Assembly: GCF_002943715.1 (NCBI RefSeq)
Contig: NZ_MQUA01000013.1
Location: 1,481,001-1,545,000, forward strand
DNA length: 64,000 nt
Reading direction: 5' to 3'
DNA from: Polaribacter filamentus
Lineage (GTDB): Bacteria; Bacteroidota; Bacteroidia; Flavobacteriales; Flavobacteriaceae
Positions 39,283-48,967 of the stretch are shown here, piece by piece. A program made the translations under genes and the position numbers. Position 1 is the stretch's first letter, and each line of letters opens with the position of its first letter. Under the pieces are notes generated by a model. That model worked only from the letters and a program-made list of their open reading frames with translations. It did no database searches and was not told where the DNA came from.

Positions 39283-39905
39283 TTGAAAAAAATAATCGTC
39301 ATAGCATCATTAATTCTAATCGGAACGACTGTATTCGGACAAAATAAAACCGAAATTCAATATGAATTGACCAAATTCGATAATCTTATACATATAGAAA
39401 TATATCGAATTGAGGTTGCTGAATATCAAAGATTAGAATTAATTGAACTTAGGAATGGCGAATTTGAAGGTGATTTAATCCATTCTGTCTGGAAAACAAA
39501 CAGAAAAGAAGAACAAAAGAAAAAATTACCCAAAAAATAAGAATACCTGAAAAAATGGTAAAAAAATTAATGGTAGAATTGAGGAATAGAGGGTATGAAA
39601 ACTTGAAAGACTGTAGCGAAATTACAGATTGTATTGTTGGACTGGATGGAACTACAATTACTTTCAATATGCTGAAAAACGGAATTAATAAAAGTGCGTC
39701 ATACTGGGAATTGGAATTGGACTATTACTACAAAACAAATTCAGTAGAAATACCAAAAGAAGTTTTTGAAGCAAGAAAAATATTTGAAATTATAAACGAA
39801 GAAATTGACTTAAAAAAACAATTTGAAAATTATACAAGTCGATTACCAATTGGAAAATATATGTTCAACGGAATAATTATGGAAAAGAAAAAAAACGTGT
39901 GGTAA
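39283..39905 (+). pseudogene. Secreted protein, frameshifted (cassette C29)
   Basis: TTG 39283 starts a signal peptide (IVIASLILIGTTVFGQ). Frames 39283-39540 and 39555-39905 rejoin with one A added to the A6 run at 39520-39525 (EEQKKKITQKIRIPEKMVKK), about 207 residues. Unrecognised. The stop lies in the attC R'' box. Confidence 0.65.
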
Positions 39906-40032
39906 CACCGTGTATTAAATATTGCTATATTTGGCTAAACTAAAACTTGTTGCTTCTTTGCAAACTTTTGAATTTCCGTAGGAAATTCCTCGTTCACAAA
40001 GCCGCAACATTCAATACACAACCACGTTGTGC
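39900..40032 (+). repeat. attC site 30
   Basis: R'' TGGTAAC, R' GTTGTGC, type B stem. Confidence 0.88.
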
Positions 40033-40053
40033 ATAATTTTACAGAATACATAT

Positions 40054-41457
40054 ATGAAATTGATAATTAATATTTTTAGTTTTTTGCTAATTACATCATT
40101 TGCTTTTGGTCAAACGAAAAGTAAAATCGAAATAAGTTCTTTAGAATATAATATAGTCGAATTAAAATCAGAATATTTTCCAAATGAAAATAGAATTATA
40201 AAAATATTTTTGCCTAAAAATTACGATATCACAAAAAAATATCCAGTTATCTATACTTTGGACGGATATAGTCTTTTTGATTTAACAGCAAAATATGTTG
40301 ACCAATTAAGCAAACTAACCATAGAGAATGATTATGATGTTGCGACAGATGTCATTCCTCAATCAATAGTTGTTGGAATTTATCATAATAATAGAAATAA
40401 GGAAACAACACCTAATTTTAGTAAATACTCAGATGGAGATGAAACTATTTATTTGGAGGGTTCTGAAAAACTAAAAAACTTCTTGTTCGAAGATGTTGTT
40501 CCTTACATAAACACAAAATACAATACTTCAGGATATAATTCAATTATAGGACACTCAAATACAGCTCACTTTGTAATATGTTTACCATTTCAAAAAAACA
40601 ATGCATTTAATGGGATTATCTCACTTTCATTGAGCGGAGAATCCGAAAATTTTAAAAGAAAAATAGAGCCTTATTTAACCACAAATAAAAAGACAAATAT
40701 ATTTATTGGCTATGGCACGAAAGATTATGATTTTAATGAATTTGCAAAAGACTTAAAAGGCAAAGTTTTTAATAACAATTTAAAAATTAGTGAATTTAAT
40801 GCTAACCATAATGAAATGCCAGCAATATCTTTGATACAAGGCATAAAATTCCTCTTTAATGAATACAGAAACATTGAAGATTTCTATATAGAATCGAATA
40901 AAGAAAATTTTGACATAAGAGAATATCTTAAACTTTATCATTCAAAGAATAAAAAGCTCTATGGAATTGAAACTCAAATTAAAGAAGTTGATTTTTATTC
41001 TTTAATACAAATGAGTATAAATACCAAAAATAAAAAAGCACTCAATCAAATTATTGAATACGATTTAAAAGTAAATGGATATCCAACACAAACTCACACT
41101 CTATTTTTTTATAATAAGCAAATTGGTGATTTTGAAAAAGCTAATTATCTTGCAAATAAAATAATGAACAGTAAAGACGATTTAGAAAATAGAATTCTAA
41201 ATGCAAATTTGGAATCTTATTATGATTTCTATATTAATGATCTTAAAAATACCGAAATGGGAATTGCTTTTTTTCAACAAGGTCAAAAGAAATTTAAAGA
41301 CAATCAACTTGAATTCAGTTATTTCATAGCTAAGGCTTCTGTTGAAAACAATACCCAAAAAAGATTAGGGAAAACTAATTTAGAATATTGTTTAAAAAAC
41401 TATAAAGAGAATAGATATTTTAGAGAAATTGATTTGAAGGAATTAAAAGAAGAGTAA
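40054..41457 (+). CDS. Secreted esterase with C-terminal helical repeats (cassette C30)
   Basis: 467 residues from ATG 40054. Signal peptide ending SFAFGQ. Putative-esterase alpha/beta hydrolase: IKIFLPKNYD, YPVIYTLDGYS, nucleophile elbow GHSNTA (Ser168), and a HNEMP His region. Residues about 290-465 are helical and TPR-like. Paralogue of the protein at 18628, with a different elbow and an added C-terminal part. Confidence 0.8.
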   Translation: MKLIINIFSFLLITSFAFGQTKSKIEISSLEYNIVELKSEYFPNENRIIKIFLPKNYDITKKYPVIYTLDGYSLFDLTAKYVDQLSKLTIENDYDVATDVIPQSIVVGIYHNNRNKETTPNFSKYSDGDETIYLEGSEKLKNFLFEDVVPYINTKYNTSGYNSIIGHSNTAHFVICLPFQKNNAFNGIISLSLSGESENFKRKIEPYLTTNKKTNIFIGYGTKDYDFNEFAKDLKGKVFNNNLKISEFNANHNEMPAISLIQGIKFLFNEYRNIEDFYIESNKENFDIREYLKLYHSKNKKLYGIETQIKEVDFYSLIQMSINTKNKKALNQIIEYDLKVNGYPTQTHTLFFYNKQIGDFEKANYLANKIMNSKDDLENRILNANLESYYDFYINDLKNTEMGIAFFQQGQKKFKDNQLEFSYFIAKASVENNTQKRLGKTNLEYCLKNYKENRYFREIDLKELKEE

Positions 41458-41466
41458 AAAAACTAT

Positions 41467-41598
41467 GCACAACACCGTATATAATTTATTGCTAGTTCTA
41501 GCCTACTTACGAAAGTCCTCGCGGCTTTCTTTGTCGGTAATTATTTACTAAATTAGTTGCTTGAAACACGCAACAAACCATATACAACAACGTTGGGC
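41467..41598 (+). repeat. attC site 31
   Basis: R'' GCACAAC, R' GTTGGGC, type A stem. Confidence 0.88.
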
Positions 41599-41620
41599 AT
41601 AATTTAAGAAAAATCCGAAA

Positions 41621-42123
41621 TTGAATAGAATAATAGGAATTATATTTACTTTTTTACTTCTGAATTCTTGCAAGAATTTGGAAAAAAAAGAAACGAAAAA
41701 AATACTGAAACAAAAAAGGAACTAACTCAAGCGGAATTTAAAAAGGTGGAATTTAAAAATTCTCTTAACTTGGAATATCAGCTTTTGGGAGAAAATAATG
41801 AACAAATAAAATTTTCGAGTTTAAGAAAAATGGCTGAATTTCCAGGCGGATTTGACTCGCTGACTGTTTTTATTCAGAAAAATTTTGAATTACCAAAAGG
41901 AGATTATAAGGAAATTGCAGGAAAAGTTAAATCAACTTTTATTATTGACACACTTGGAAAAGTAGTTGATATAAAAATTGTCGAAAAATTGGAAAAAAAT
42001 TATGATTTTGCTACATATGAAGTAATATCAAAAATTCCAAATTGGAAACCAGCAGAAATTGCAAACGGAAAAAAAGTTAGAATAAAAATTCTAATTCCAT
42101 TCAAGTTTGTTTTAGAAGAATAA
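41621..42123 (+). pseudogene. TonB C-terminal-like lipoprotein, frameshifted (cassette C31)
   Basis: TTG 41621 opens a lipoprotein signal (IIGIIFTFLLLNSC). The frame is lost in the A8/A7 runs at 41682-41702 and continues, with one A restored, to 42123. Residues after the linker match the TonB C-terminal domain of Bacteroidota envelope proteins (AEFPGGFDSL, GKVKSTFIIDTLGKV, NWKPAEIANGKKVRI). A lipid-anchored TonB-box-free domain rather than a true energy transducer. Confidence 0.7.
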
Positions 42124-42131
42124 AAAACTAT

Positions 42132-42264
42132 GCCCAACACCGTGTATTAAAAATTGCTATATTTAGCTTAACTAAAAGTTGTTGCTTTTTTGCAAACTCC
42201 TGAATTTCCGTTGGAAATTCCTCGTTCACAAAACCGCAACATTCAATACACAACAACGTTGGGT
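42132..42264 (+). repeat. attC site 32
   Basis: R'' GCCCAAC, R' GTTGGGT, type B stem. Confidence 0.88.
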
Positions 42265-42293
42265 TTAATACAAAACGAAAATTTAGAATAATA

Positions 42294-42974
42294 ATGAAGT
42301 TTTGGAAAATACTTATTTTAAATTTATTTATTTCCGTGACTTACGGACAAAATAGCCAACCGAAAAAGTTTGTTTTTAAAAAATCAATAGTTTCTTCCGA
42401 AAATGGAATATCTAATTTGAAATCAAAAACGGACTCTTTAATTAATACTAATTATAAACCAAATGGAAATGATTCTTTGATAAATATAAAACTTAAAGAA
42501 ATACAAATGAATGAATTTCTAACTCAAACACCGGAAACACAAATTTATATTGAAATTCAGAATAATTACATTTGGCGTCATACTGAACAAAAAAATAAAA
42601 TGATTGGAGATTATTTAATGATAGAAAAAAATAGTGGAATTTTAAACTTTTACAACAAATCCAAATCAGTTAATTATAAAAAATATGACCTTTTTGCTGA
42701 AAATTATGAATATAAAATAATTAAAAACCGAAAAGACAGAAAAAAGATAAAGGGTTTTGACTGTTACAAATTGACTTTAATAAAGAAGGACAAAGAAAGC
42801 GATTTAGAAAATACAATTTATGAAATGTATGTAACTGAACAAATTGAATTACCAATTCATTCAGTAATAAACTTGTCTAAATATTTCCCTAACAACTTTC
42901 CAATGGAAATTAAAATTTGGGAAGAAAAACTTTCTGGAATAATTGAATTCTATGAATTAATAGAAATTGAATAA
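42294..42974 (+). CDS. Secreted protein, GLPGLI-like outline (cassette C32)
   Basis: 226 residues. Signal peptide ending TYGQ. C-terminal half KKIKGFDCYKLTLIK and YEMYVTEQIELPIHS follow the pattern of flavobacterial GLPGLI-family secreted proteins (a cysteine-bearing conversion segment followed by a membrane-facing strand). Family function unknown. Confidence 0.62.
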   Translation: MKFWKILILNLFISVTYGQNSQPKKFVFKKSIVSSENGISNLKSKTDSLINTNYKPNGNDSLINIKLKEIQMNEFLTQTPETQIYIEIQNNYIWRHTEQKNKMIGDYLMIEKNSGILNFYNKSKSVNYKKYDLFAENYEYKIIKNRKDRKKIKGFDCYKLTLIKKDKESDLENTIYEMYVTEQIELPIHSVINLSKYFPNNFPMEIKIWEEKLSGIIEFYELIEIE

Positions 42975-42982
42975 AGCACTAA

Positions 42983-43116
42983 ACCCAACACCTTGTATAA
43001 AAAATTGCTATATTTGGTTTAAACTAAAACTTGTTGCTTTTTTGCAAACTTCTGAATTTCCGTTGGAAATTCCTCGTTCACAAAACCGCAACTTTCCATA
43101 CAAAACAACGTTGTGC
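42983..43116 (+). repeat. attC site 33
   Basis: R'' ACCCAAC, R' GTTGTGC, type B stem. Confidence 0.88.
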
Positions 43117-43158
43117 TTAATATATCTCCAAAGCATATTCTTATTTACAATTATATGA

Positions 43159-43196
43159 TTTGCCTGTAATAATTTCTAATTTACGCCACTAACTAA
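43159..43196 (+). promoter_or_regulatory. Candidate ECF promoter motif, copy 1
   Basis: A 38-bp block, TTTGC-x-TGTAATAATTT then CCACTAAC-x-AA, ending 14 bp before the sigma factor start. The same block, ungapped, precedes the gene at 44445. Two copies next to an ECF gene suggest autoregulation and a target promoter. Confidence 0.6.
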
Positions 43197-43210
43197 TAAA
43201 AACAATACTA

Positions 43211-43702
43211 TTGAGTAGCGATTTTTATAAAACATCCATTTTACCGTTTGCAGGAATAATCATCAAATTATGTCGAGCTTATACTAACTCGCAAGAAGAT
43301 TTTGAAGATTATTATCAAGAAGTGTGCTTACAAATTTGGAGGAGTAAAGACAACTTTCGTGAAGAATCTCAATGGAGCACTTGGGTGTATCGGATTTCAT
43401 TAAACGTTTGTTTAACCTTACTTAAGAAAAAGAAAAATAATGTTCAACATTTTGTATCTGATTCTATAACTGATGAAGAAACCGAAGACAACTTCTCGTT
43501 TTCAGACGAATCTCTAAATTTATTATACGATGCTATTAGAAAACTGTCAGAAATAGATAGAGCAGTTATTATGCTTTATTTAGAAGAAAAATCGCAAAAG
43601 GAAATTGCTGAAATTATTGGAACTAACCCCAATAATATTGGTGTACGCGTTAAAAGAATTAAAATTAGATTAAAAAAAATATTAGATGGAAAAATCAATT
43701 GA
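43211..43702 (+). CDS. ECF sigma-70 factor (cassette C33, first gene)
   Basis: 163 residues from TTG 43211. Region 2 (EDFEDYYQEVCLQIWRSKDNFREESQWSTWVYRISLN, residues 25-70) and region 4 with helix-turn-helix (LSEIDRAVIMLYLEEKSQKEIAEIIGTNPNNIGVRVKRIK, about 112-155). Overlaps the next gene by 17 nt, the usual arrangement with a regulator. A duplicated promoter-like motif suggests it drives itself and the gene at 44445. Confidence 0.88.
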   Translation: MSSDFYKTSILPFAGIIIKLCRAYTNSQEDFEDYYQEVCLQIWRSKDNFREESQWSTWVYRISLNVCLTLLKKKKNNVQHFVSDSITDEETEDNFSFSDESLNLLYDAIRKLSEIDRAVIMLYLEEKSQKEIAEIIGTNPNNIGVRVKRIKIRLKKILDGKIN

Positions 43703-44342
43703 AAATATATGGAAAGAAGGTTTTCTTGAAAGCGACGCATTAGTGGCTCCAAAAGTAAACAACCTTTACAACCAAAAATCAATTCATATTATTGATAAAT
43801 TTAAAAGAATGTTTAAAATAAATTTGATTGCAATTGTTGCATTCTCATTTGTTTTCTTAGTGGTCTCATTTTTTGTCGGAATACCAATAACTGGTGTCAT
43901 ATTTTTTGTCACACTTTCTGTGCTTGTTATTATTAATAAGAGGTTATTAATCGATTTGGATAAAATAGATATGGGTGTAAGTAGTTATCAATACTTAAAG
44001 GCATTTAATCAATGGATAATAAAACAAGTCGATATCAATAAGAAAATTTCAAGATTTTTGTATCCTATTATATTTATTTCAATGCTTTTGGGCTTTTGGT
44101 TTAAAGATGCAGAAGGTGTTCCTTTAGGTGAAAGGCTTGTAAGTGAAATTCTTTTTGGTTTTCCAGACACGTATCTCATATTCGGAGTTCCAGTAATAGG
44201 AATCGTTATAGCATTAGTAATAATTGGTTTACTAGCCCTTTTTGGAGCTCGAATTTATAAATGGGATTTAAATATTGTTTATGGAAGAGTATTCAAAAAA
44301 CTAAAAGAATTAATGACAGATATAGAAAGTCTAAGGAGTTAA
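43686..44342 (+). CDS. Membrane protein following the sigma factor, possible anti-sigma (cassette C33)
   Basis: 218 residues. Short cytosolic N-terminus, then about four hydrophobic helices in two pairs (residues 42-84 and 135-195). Start overlaps the ECF stop. Position and topology fit a membrane anti-sigma or partner protein, but no zinc anti-sigma motif is visible, so this is inference. Confidence 0.68.
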   Translation: MEKSIENIWKEGFLESDALVAPKVNNLYNQKSIHIIDKFKRMFKINLIAIVAFSFVFLVVSFFVGIPITGVIFFVTLSVLVIINKRLLIDLDKIDMGVSSYQYLKAFNQWIIKQVDINKKISRFLYPIIFISMLLGFWFKDAEGVPLGERLVSEILFGFPDTYLIFGVPVIGIVIALVIIGLLALFGARIYKWDLNIVYGRVFKKLKELMTDIESLRS

Positions 44343-44389
44343 GCACCTCTTAAAACACCTAATTATAGCGCTTTAAAAAAAAAACGGGT

Positions 44390-44427
44390 TTTGCATGTAA
44401 TAATTTTTGATATGGACCACTAACCAA
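44390..44427 (+). promoter_or_regulatory. Candidate ECF promoter motif, copy 2
   Basis: Ungapped match to the block at 43159, 17 bp before ATG 44445: TTTGC-x-TGTAATAATTT and CCACTAAC-x-AA are conserved, the middle is not. Confidence 0.6.
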
Positions 44428-44444
44428 GAAAACAATAAAAAATT

Positions 44445-44893
44445 ATGACACTAAAAAACGCACTTAACTTTTTTGAAGGTTTAAAAACTGAAACAACTAA
44501 AAAATCTGAACTTAAGATTTACGAGAAATTTATTTATACACTAGCAGAATTAGAAAATAGAGAATTTTTAAAAGGTGAAATTCAATCTATAGAAACAGAA
44601 TTGGATAGTTTACAATTAGAATCAAATCCTGAAAACAGAAAAAATTCTTCAAAAAAACACTTAATAAATTTGAGAACTATTTAAAGGAGACTTTCTATCT
44701 AACTAACAAAGGCTATTACACTCAATTGTATGGTGGTTTAGGATTATCATTCGGTTTAATGTGTGGTGTTGCTATTTTATCTAATCTTGGTTCTTTAGGT
44801 ATTTCACTGGGTTTAATAGGAGGAATGGTAGTAGGTGCAATTATTGGACGTAACAAAGATGCTGAAGTTAAAGCAGCTGGAAACATGCTATAA
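44445..44893 (+). pseudogene. Small coiled-coil/glycine-zipper protein, frameshifted (cassette C33)
   Basis: Frame 44445-44684 continues to TAA 44891-44893 if one A is restored in the run at 44639-44644 (NPENRKKFFKKTLNKFENY). N-terminal charged coiled coil; C-terminal glycine-rich hydrophobic pair (YGGLGLSFGLMCGVAIL, LGLIGGMVVGAIIG). About 149 residues. Probable ECF target given the promoter motif; function unknown. Confidence 0.62.
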
Positions 44894-45083
44894 TTAGCAT
44901 CTAAACAAAATATTTCCTTACAGAGATTAGTAACGCTATTTTTTTTAAACATTGATAATTAAAATTTGAAAAGGAAGGATAGTTACTAGCAAACTTCAAC
45001 ACTCAAGGAAACACTAATAATAACATTAATTTTCAAAAAATTTAAATGCCGAATAATTTTCGGTAAGATAAAAACTGACTAAA

Positions 45084-46487
45084 ATGAAAACAATAATAGT
45101 ATTTGCAATTGTAGTTACAATGTCAATAGTAAGCGCATTCTCTCAAGATATATCAGGAGATTGGAATGGAGAAGCCAAAAGAGGAGAGAAATTAATCACC
45201 TTCGTTTTTAAAATAGAAAAGGAGAATTCTAAATATTCAAGTACAATGAGTGTACCTACTTTTAGAGTTTCTGGTATAAAACCTTCAACAACAACTTTTA
45301 TAGACGGGAAGTTAATAATTGATGGTTCTAATGTTGGAATGAACTATAAGGGCATTTTTAATAAGGAATCGCAACAATTTGAAGGCACTTATAAAGAAGG
45401 TGGACTAGAAATGACCTTAAATTTAAAAAAAGGAGCTATAAAAATAGAAGATTTAAGAAGACCTCAAGAACCTGTAAAGCCTTATCCATATTATGAAGAA
45501 GACGTAGTTTTTAAAAATATAGAAGCAAAGGTATCGTTGGCAGGTACTTTAACATTACCAAATAAAAACGAAAAATTTCCAGTGGTAATTTTAATTAGCG
45601 GAAGTGGTCCACAAGATAGAGATGAAAGTTTTATGGGACACAAACCTTTTTTAGTGTTGGCAGACCATTTAACAAAACAAGGCATTGGAGTATTGCGTTT
45701 TGATGATCGTGGTCATGGAGAATCTACAGGTGATTTTGGAAACGCTACAACAGAAGATTTTTCTAAAGATGTATTGAGCGCAATTACATATTTAAAAACT
45801 AGAAACGATGTAGACATAAAAAACATTGGCTTGATTGGTCATAGCGAAGGTGGTATTATAGCTCCATTAGTAGCAAATAACTCAAAAGATGTTGCTTTTA
45901 TGGTGTTGCTAGCGTCTACAGGAATATCTGGAACTGAATTGTCTGTTATGCAATCTAAAACATTAAGGCAATTTCCTGTTAAAGATGAAATAGCTTATGA
46001 AAAAAACACAAGAAAAGCAATTGCAATTGTAACTTCTAATAAGAGTGATTTAGAAATTAAAAATGAATTAACGACGCATTATAATGCTTTTATAAAACCA
46101 ATTCTAACGTCTTTAAATGTTCCAGAAGAGAAGATCAATTTATTTATAGAAAGTCAGTTAAAAACAAGTTTAAAACCATGGTCACGCTATTTTTTACAAT
46201 ATAATCCAGCAGATGAAATTGAAAAATTGCAAATGCCAGTATTGTCATTAAATGGTTCTAAAGATACTCAAGTAAATGCAAAAATAAATCAAGAAGGCAT
46301 AAGAAAAGCATTGATAAAAGGCGGTAATAAAGATTATGAAATAATAGAATTAGAAAATTTAAATCACTTTTTTCAAGAGTGTGAGACAGGAAATATGGAT
46401 GAATATAGAAAAATAGAGCAAACATTTTCTCCAACGGCTTTAAAAGAAATTTCTAATTGGATTTTTAAAAGAATCGATGTGAATTAA
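45084..46487 (+). CDS. Secreted alpha/beta hydrolase (cassette C33)
   Basis: 467 residues. Signal peptide ending SAFSQ; an N-terminal beta domain (ISGDWNGEAKRGEKLITF); then a serine-hydrolase domain with VVILISGSGPQDRDE, GIGVLRFDDRGHGES, nucleophile elbow GHSEGG (Ser254) and LNHFFQ carrying the probable His. Same family as widespread Bacteroidota prolyl-oligopeptidase-like hydrolases. Last gene of the large cassette. Confidence 0.85.
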   Translation: MKTIIVFAIVVTMSIVSAFSQDISGDWNGEAKRGEKLITFVFKIEKENSKYSSTMSVPTFRVSGIKPSTTTFIDGKLIIDGSNVGMNYKGIFNKESQQFEGTYKEGGLEMTLNLKKGAIKIEDLRRPQEPVKPYPYYEEDVVFKNIEAKVSLAGTLTLPNKNEKFPVVILISGSGPQDRDESFMGHKPFLVLADHLTKQGIGVLRFDDRGHGESTGDFGNATTEDFSKDVLSAITYLKTRNDVDIKNIGLIGHSEGGIIAPLVANNSKDVAFMVLLASTGISGTELSVMQSKTLRQFPVKDEIAYEKNTRKAIAIVTSNKSDLEIKNELTTHYNAFIKPILTSLNVPEEKINLFIESQLKTSLKPWSRYFLQYNPADEIEKLQMPVLSLNGSKDTQVNAKINQEGIRKALIKGGNKDYEIIELENLNHFFQECETGNMDEYRKIEQTFSPTALKEISNWIFKRIDVN

Positions 46488-46520
46488 AAAACCCTAAAAA
46501 TTCAATAGAAATAAAATACT

Positions 46521-46527
46521 AAGCACA
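46521..46527 (+). repeat. attC site 34, left fragment (split by intron)
   Basis: Start of R'' GCACAAC, completed at 48383; complements GTTGTGC opening C33. Confidence 0.8.
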
Positions 46528-48382
46528 ATCGAGTAGACGGCTGACTACCAAAAAGTAGCCAGTGCGCCTCTCACACCACCGTACGTACGGGTCTCGTATA
46601 CGGCGGTTCACCAAATTGAAGTTTGCTTCTTATTTATGTAATCTACCATGGGTTTGTAACCTTTTCTTTTAAGTATAGAAAGGGTAATTGTAGTTTTAAG
46701 TATAGGGCTTTGGGCTACTGCCCAGCCTCCCATTCTTGTTCTACTCCAAGCATACGCTTGTCCGTTTTCTATTCCTAATCGAATTAGGCTTTTACGTTTT
46801 CTTTCTAGTTTTTTCCAATCATGCCAAATGCAATATCGTAACCTATTTCGCAACCATTCATCCAACTTTTTAAGTTTAGCATAAATGTTTGTTAATCGGT
46901 AATTATTCATCCAGCCCCTGCAAACTTGATTTAGTCGCTCGAGTCTTTCTAGTAAAGACATTGGTTTGGTTTTCTTGGTTAAACTTTTAAGATTGCGCTT
47001 AAACTTTTCCCAACTTTCCTGTTTTACAACTAGTTGATACTGCCCTTTTATGCCTTTCTTATAGATTGGCACAAAACCGTGTCCTAGCAATTTAAAATTT
47101 ACAGGTCTGCGTATACCACTTTTAGCACCATTTATAGGGAGCTTTAATTTGTCTCTAAGAAACAAATACATGCTATTTCCTATTCGTTTTGCCTCGCTTT
47201 TGCTTTTAGCATACATACTAAAATCGTCTGCATAACGCACATATCGTACCCCTTGTTTTTGCATTTCTTTATCCAGAACGTCTAATATAATATTAGATAG
47301 TAATGGACTTATTGGACTGCCTTGTGGAATTCCTTTTCGGCGTTTATAAAGTTTTCCATTTATTGAAATGGGAACTCTAAGCCATTTTCGGATTAAACGC
47401 AAGGTGGTTCGGCATTGTACTTTGTTGTAAATAAGTTGCAGTAGGATGCAATGGTCTACTTCATCGAAGAATCCTTTTAAGTCAATATCTACAATATCCT
47501 GATAGCCATCATTGATGTATCGCTGGGCTTGTAGTACTGCCTTTTGGATGTTCTTCTGTGGGCGAAATCCGTAACTAAAGGTTTCAAATTCGTATTCGAA
47601 CTTAGTCATTAATTGTTGGTTTACCCCCTGTTGTAACCATCTGTCTACTACCGTTGGTATTCCTAAAAGTCGGGTTTTACCATTTCCTTTAGGGATCGTT
47701 ACTCCTAAAATTGCTTGTGGTACATAGCTATTATTACAAATGGATAGCAGTAGTTCTGACCTATTTTCCCTAATGTATTCAGGGAGTTTTTGATGCGACA
47801 TACTGTCTATTCCGCTTGCTCCTTTATTGCGCATAACTTGACGTGCTGCTTTATAAAGATTCGTAGCTTCTAATACTTGGGCAATCATAGTTTTAAATAA
47901 TTTGTTTACTCCTGTTGAGCTAAGACTAGGCTAGCAATGCCTCCTAGTCGAATTACAACGTAATTTAATGTTCAGTCCTTCCTTACTTGTGAGACCGTGA
48001 GGGTTTTTCCCTCCTCGTTTCCTGTAAGTACTATGACTTCTGCTGACTTCTCTATACAGCCAACTCGTGGCTCTAGAGACCTCCCCAGGTAATGGCATCT
48101 TCTTTCACTCAATTCCTGCCGTATCTACATACTTACCCTTTTGTTACTCTTTTGGGCGTTACAATGATGTGCTTGCTTACCCAAGTAAATATGCCTCTGT
48201 ATACGATTTCTGTTCGTCAGTACCGAGTTTTGTAGTCTCGCTTTCTTCAGATGTAACTTCGCAGTTACCACCCTTGCGACTTACTAATGCTTCAAGACGT
48301 TACTCCTGTGCATAAGGGACTTGCACCCTCTAGATGAATAACTTATCTTGCGATAAGTTAAAGATGCCCATACTGGGCACAC
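46528..48382 (-). mobile_element. Group IIC-attC intron, copy 3
   Basis: 1855 bp, same ends and insertion point as copies 1 and 2; one substitution from copy 1 (an A in CTCTAGATGAATAAC near 48333). Confidence 0.95.
46608..47888 (-). CDS. ltrA: Group II intron reverse transcriptase/maturase, copy 3
   Basis: 426 residues, identical to the copies at 1351 and 14208. Confidence 0.96.
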   Translation of the reverse strand: MIAQVLEATNLYKAARQVMRNKGASGIDSMSHQKLPEYIRENRSELLLSICNNSYVPQAILGVTIPKGNGKTRLLGIPTVVDRWLQQGVNQQLMTKFEYEFETFSYGFRPQKNIQKAVLQAQRYINDGYQDIVDIDLKGFFDEVDHCILLQLIYNKVQCRTTLRLIRKWLRVPISINGKLYKRRKGIPQGSPISPLLSNIILDVLDKEMQKQGVRYVRYADDFSMYAKSKSEAKRIGNSMYLFLRDKLKLPINGAKSGIRRPVNFKLLGHGFVPIYKKGIKGQYQLVVKQESWEKFKRNLKSLTKKTKPMSLLERLERLNQVCRGWMNNYRLTNIYAKLKKLDEWLRNRLRYCIWHDWKKLERKRKSLIRLGIENGQAYAWSRTRMGGWAVAQSPILKTTITLSILKRKGYKPMVDYINKKQTSIW

Positions 48383-48511
48383 ACACCGTATAAAATTTAT
48401 TGCTGGCTTTTTGCTCACTTACGAAAGTCCTCGAGGACTTTATTGGTTGCTAATTATTTAGTAACTTTACTACTAAACCAACACAACAAAGCTTATACAA
48501 ACACGTTAGCA
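48383..48511 (+). repeat. attC site 34, right part
   Basis: Ends R' GTTAGCA; type A stem (GAAAGTCC-TCGA-GGACTTTA). Confidence 0.85.
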
Positions 48512-48539
48512 CCAATATGAAAGCAACAAACTGAAAACT

Positions 48540-48959
48540 ATGATTTTATCAATTTTACTAAGCATAATACTTATTGGACTTGGAGTGATTCATTTCTATT
48601 GGGTTCTCGGAGGGAAATTTGGTATTGAGGCATCGTTGCCGACAAAGGAAAGTGGAGAAAGAGTATTGAATCCGAAAAAAATTGATACCGCAATCGTTGG
48701 AATAGGATTAACAGCATTCGGAATTTTTTATGTTCTTAAATCTGAACTTTTTGAATACAATTTACCTGTATGGATTATGAAATACGGAAGCTGGATAATA
48801 CCAATAATATTTATTTTTCGAGCAATTGGGGAATTTAAATATGTCGGATTTTTCAAAAGTATAAAGAAAACTGATTTCGGGAAATTGGACACAAAATTAT
48901 TTTCGCCTCTATGTTTGATAATTGGAATATTTGGAATTATAATTCAACTAATGAAATAA
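48540..48959 (+). CDS. DUF3995 membrane protein (cassette C34)
   Basis: 139 residues, four hydrophobic helices. N-terminal GLGVIHFYWVLGGKFG, the polar P(T/N) loop and FIFRAIGEFKYVGFFK are characteristic of DUF3995. Function unknown. Single-gene cassette. Confidence 0.8.
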   Translation: MILSILLSIILIGLGVIHFYWVLGGKFGIEASLPTKESGERVLNPKKIDTAIVGIGLTAFGIFYVLKSELFEYNLPVWIMKYGSWIIPIIFIFRAIGEFKYVGFFKSIKKTDFGKLDTKLFSPLCLIIGIFGIIIQLMK

Positions 48960-48967
48960 AAAACTGG

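Noticed and set aside
42967..43158. 63-residue ORF overlapping attC 33
   Set aside because: Entirely attC sequence; the similar frames in other attC sites are not conserved as protein.
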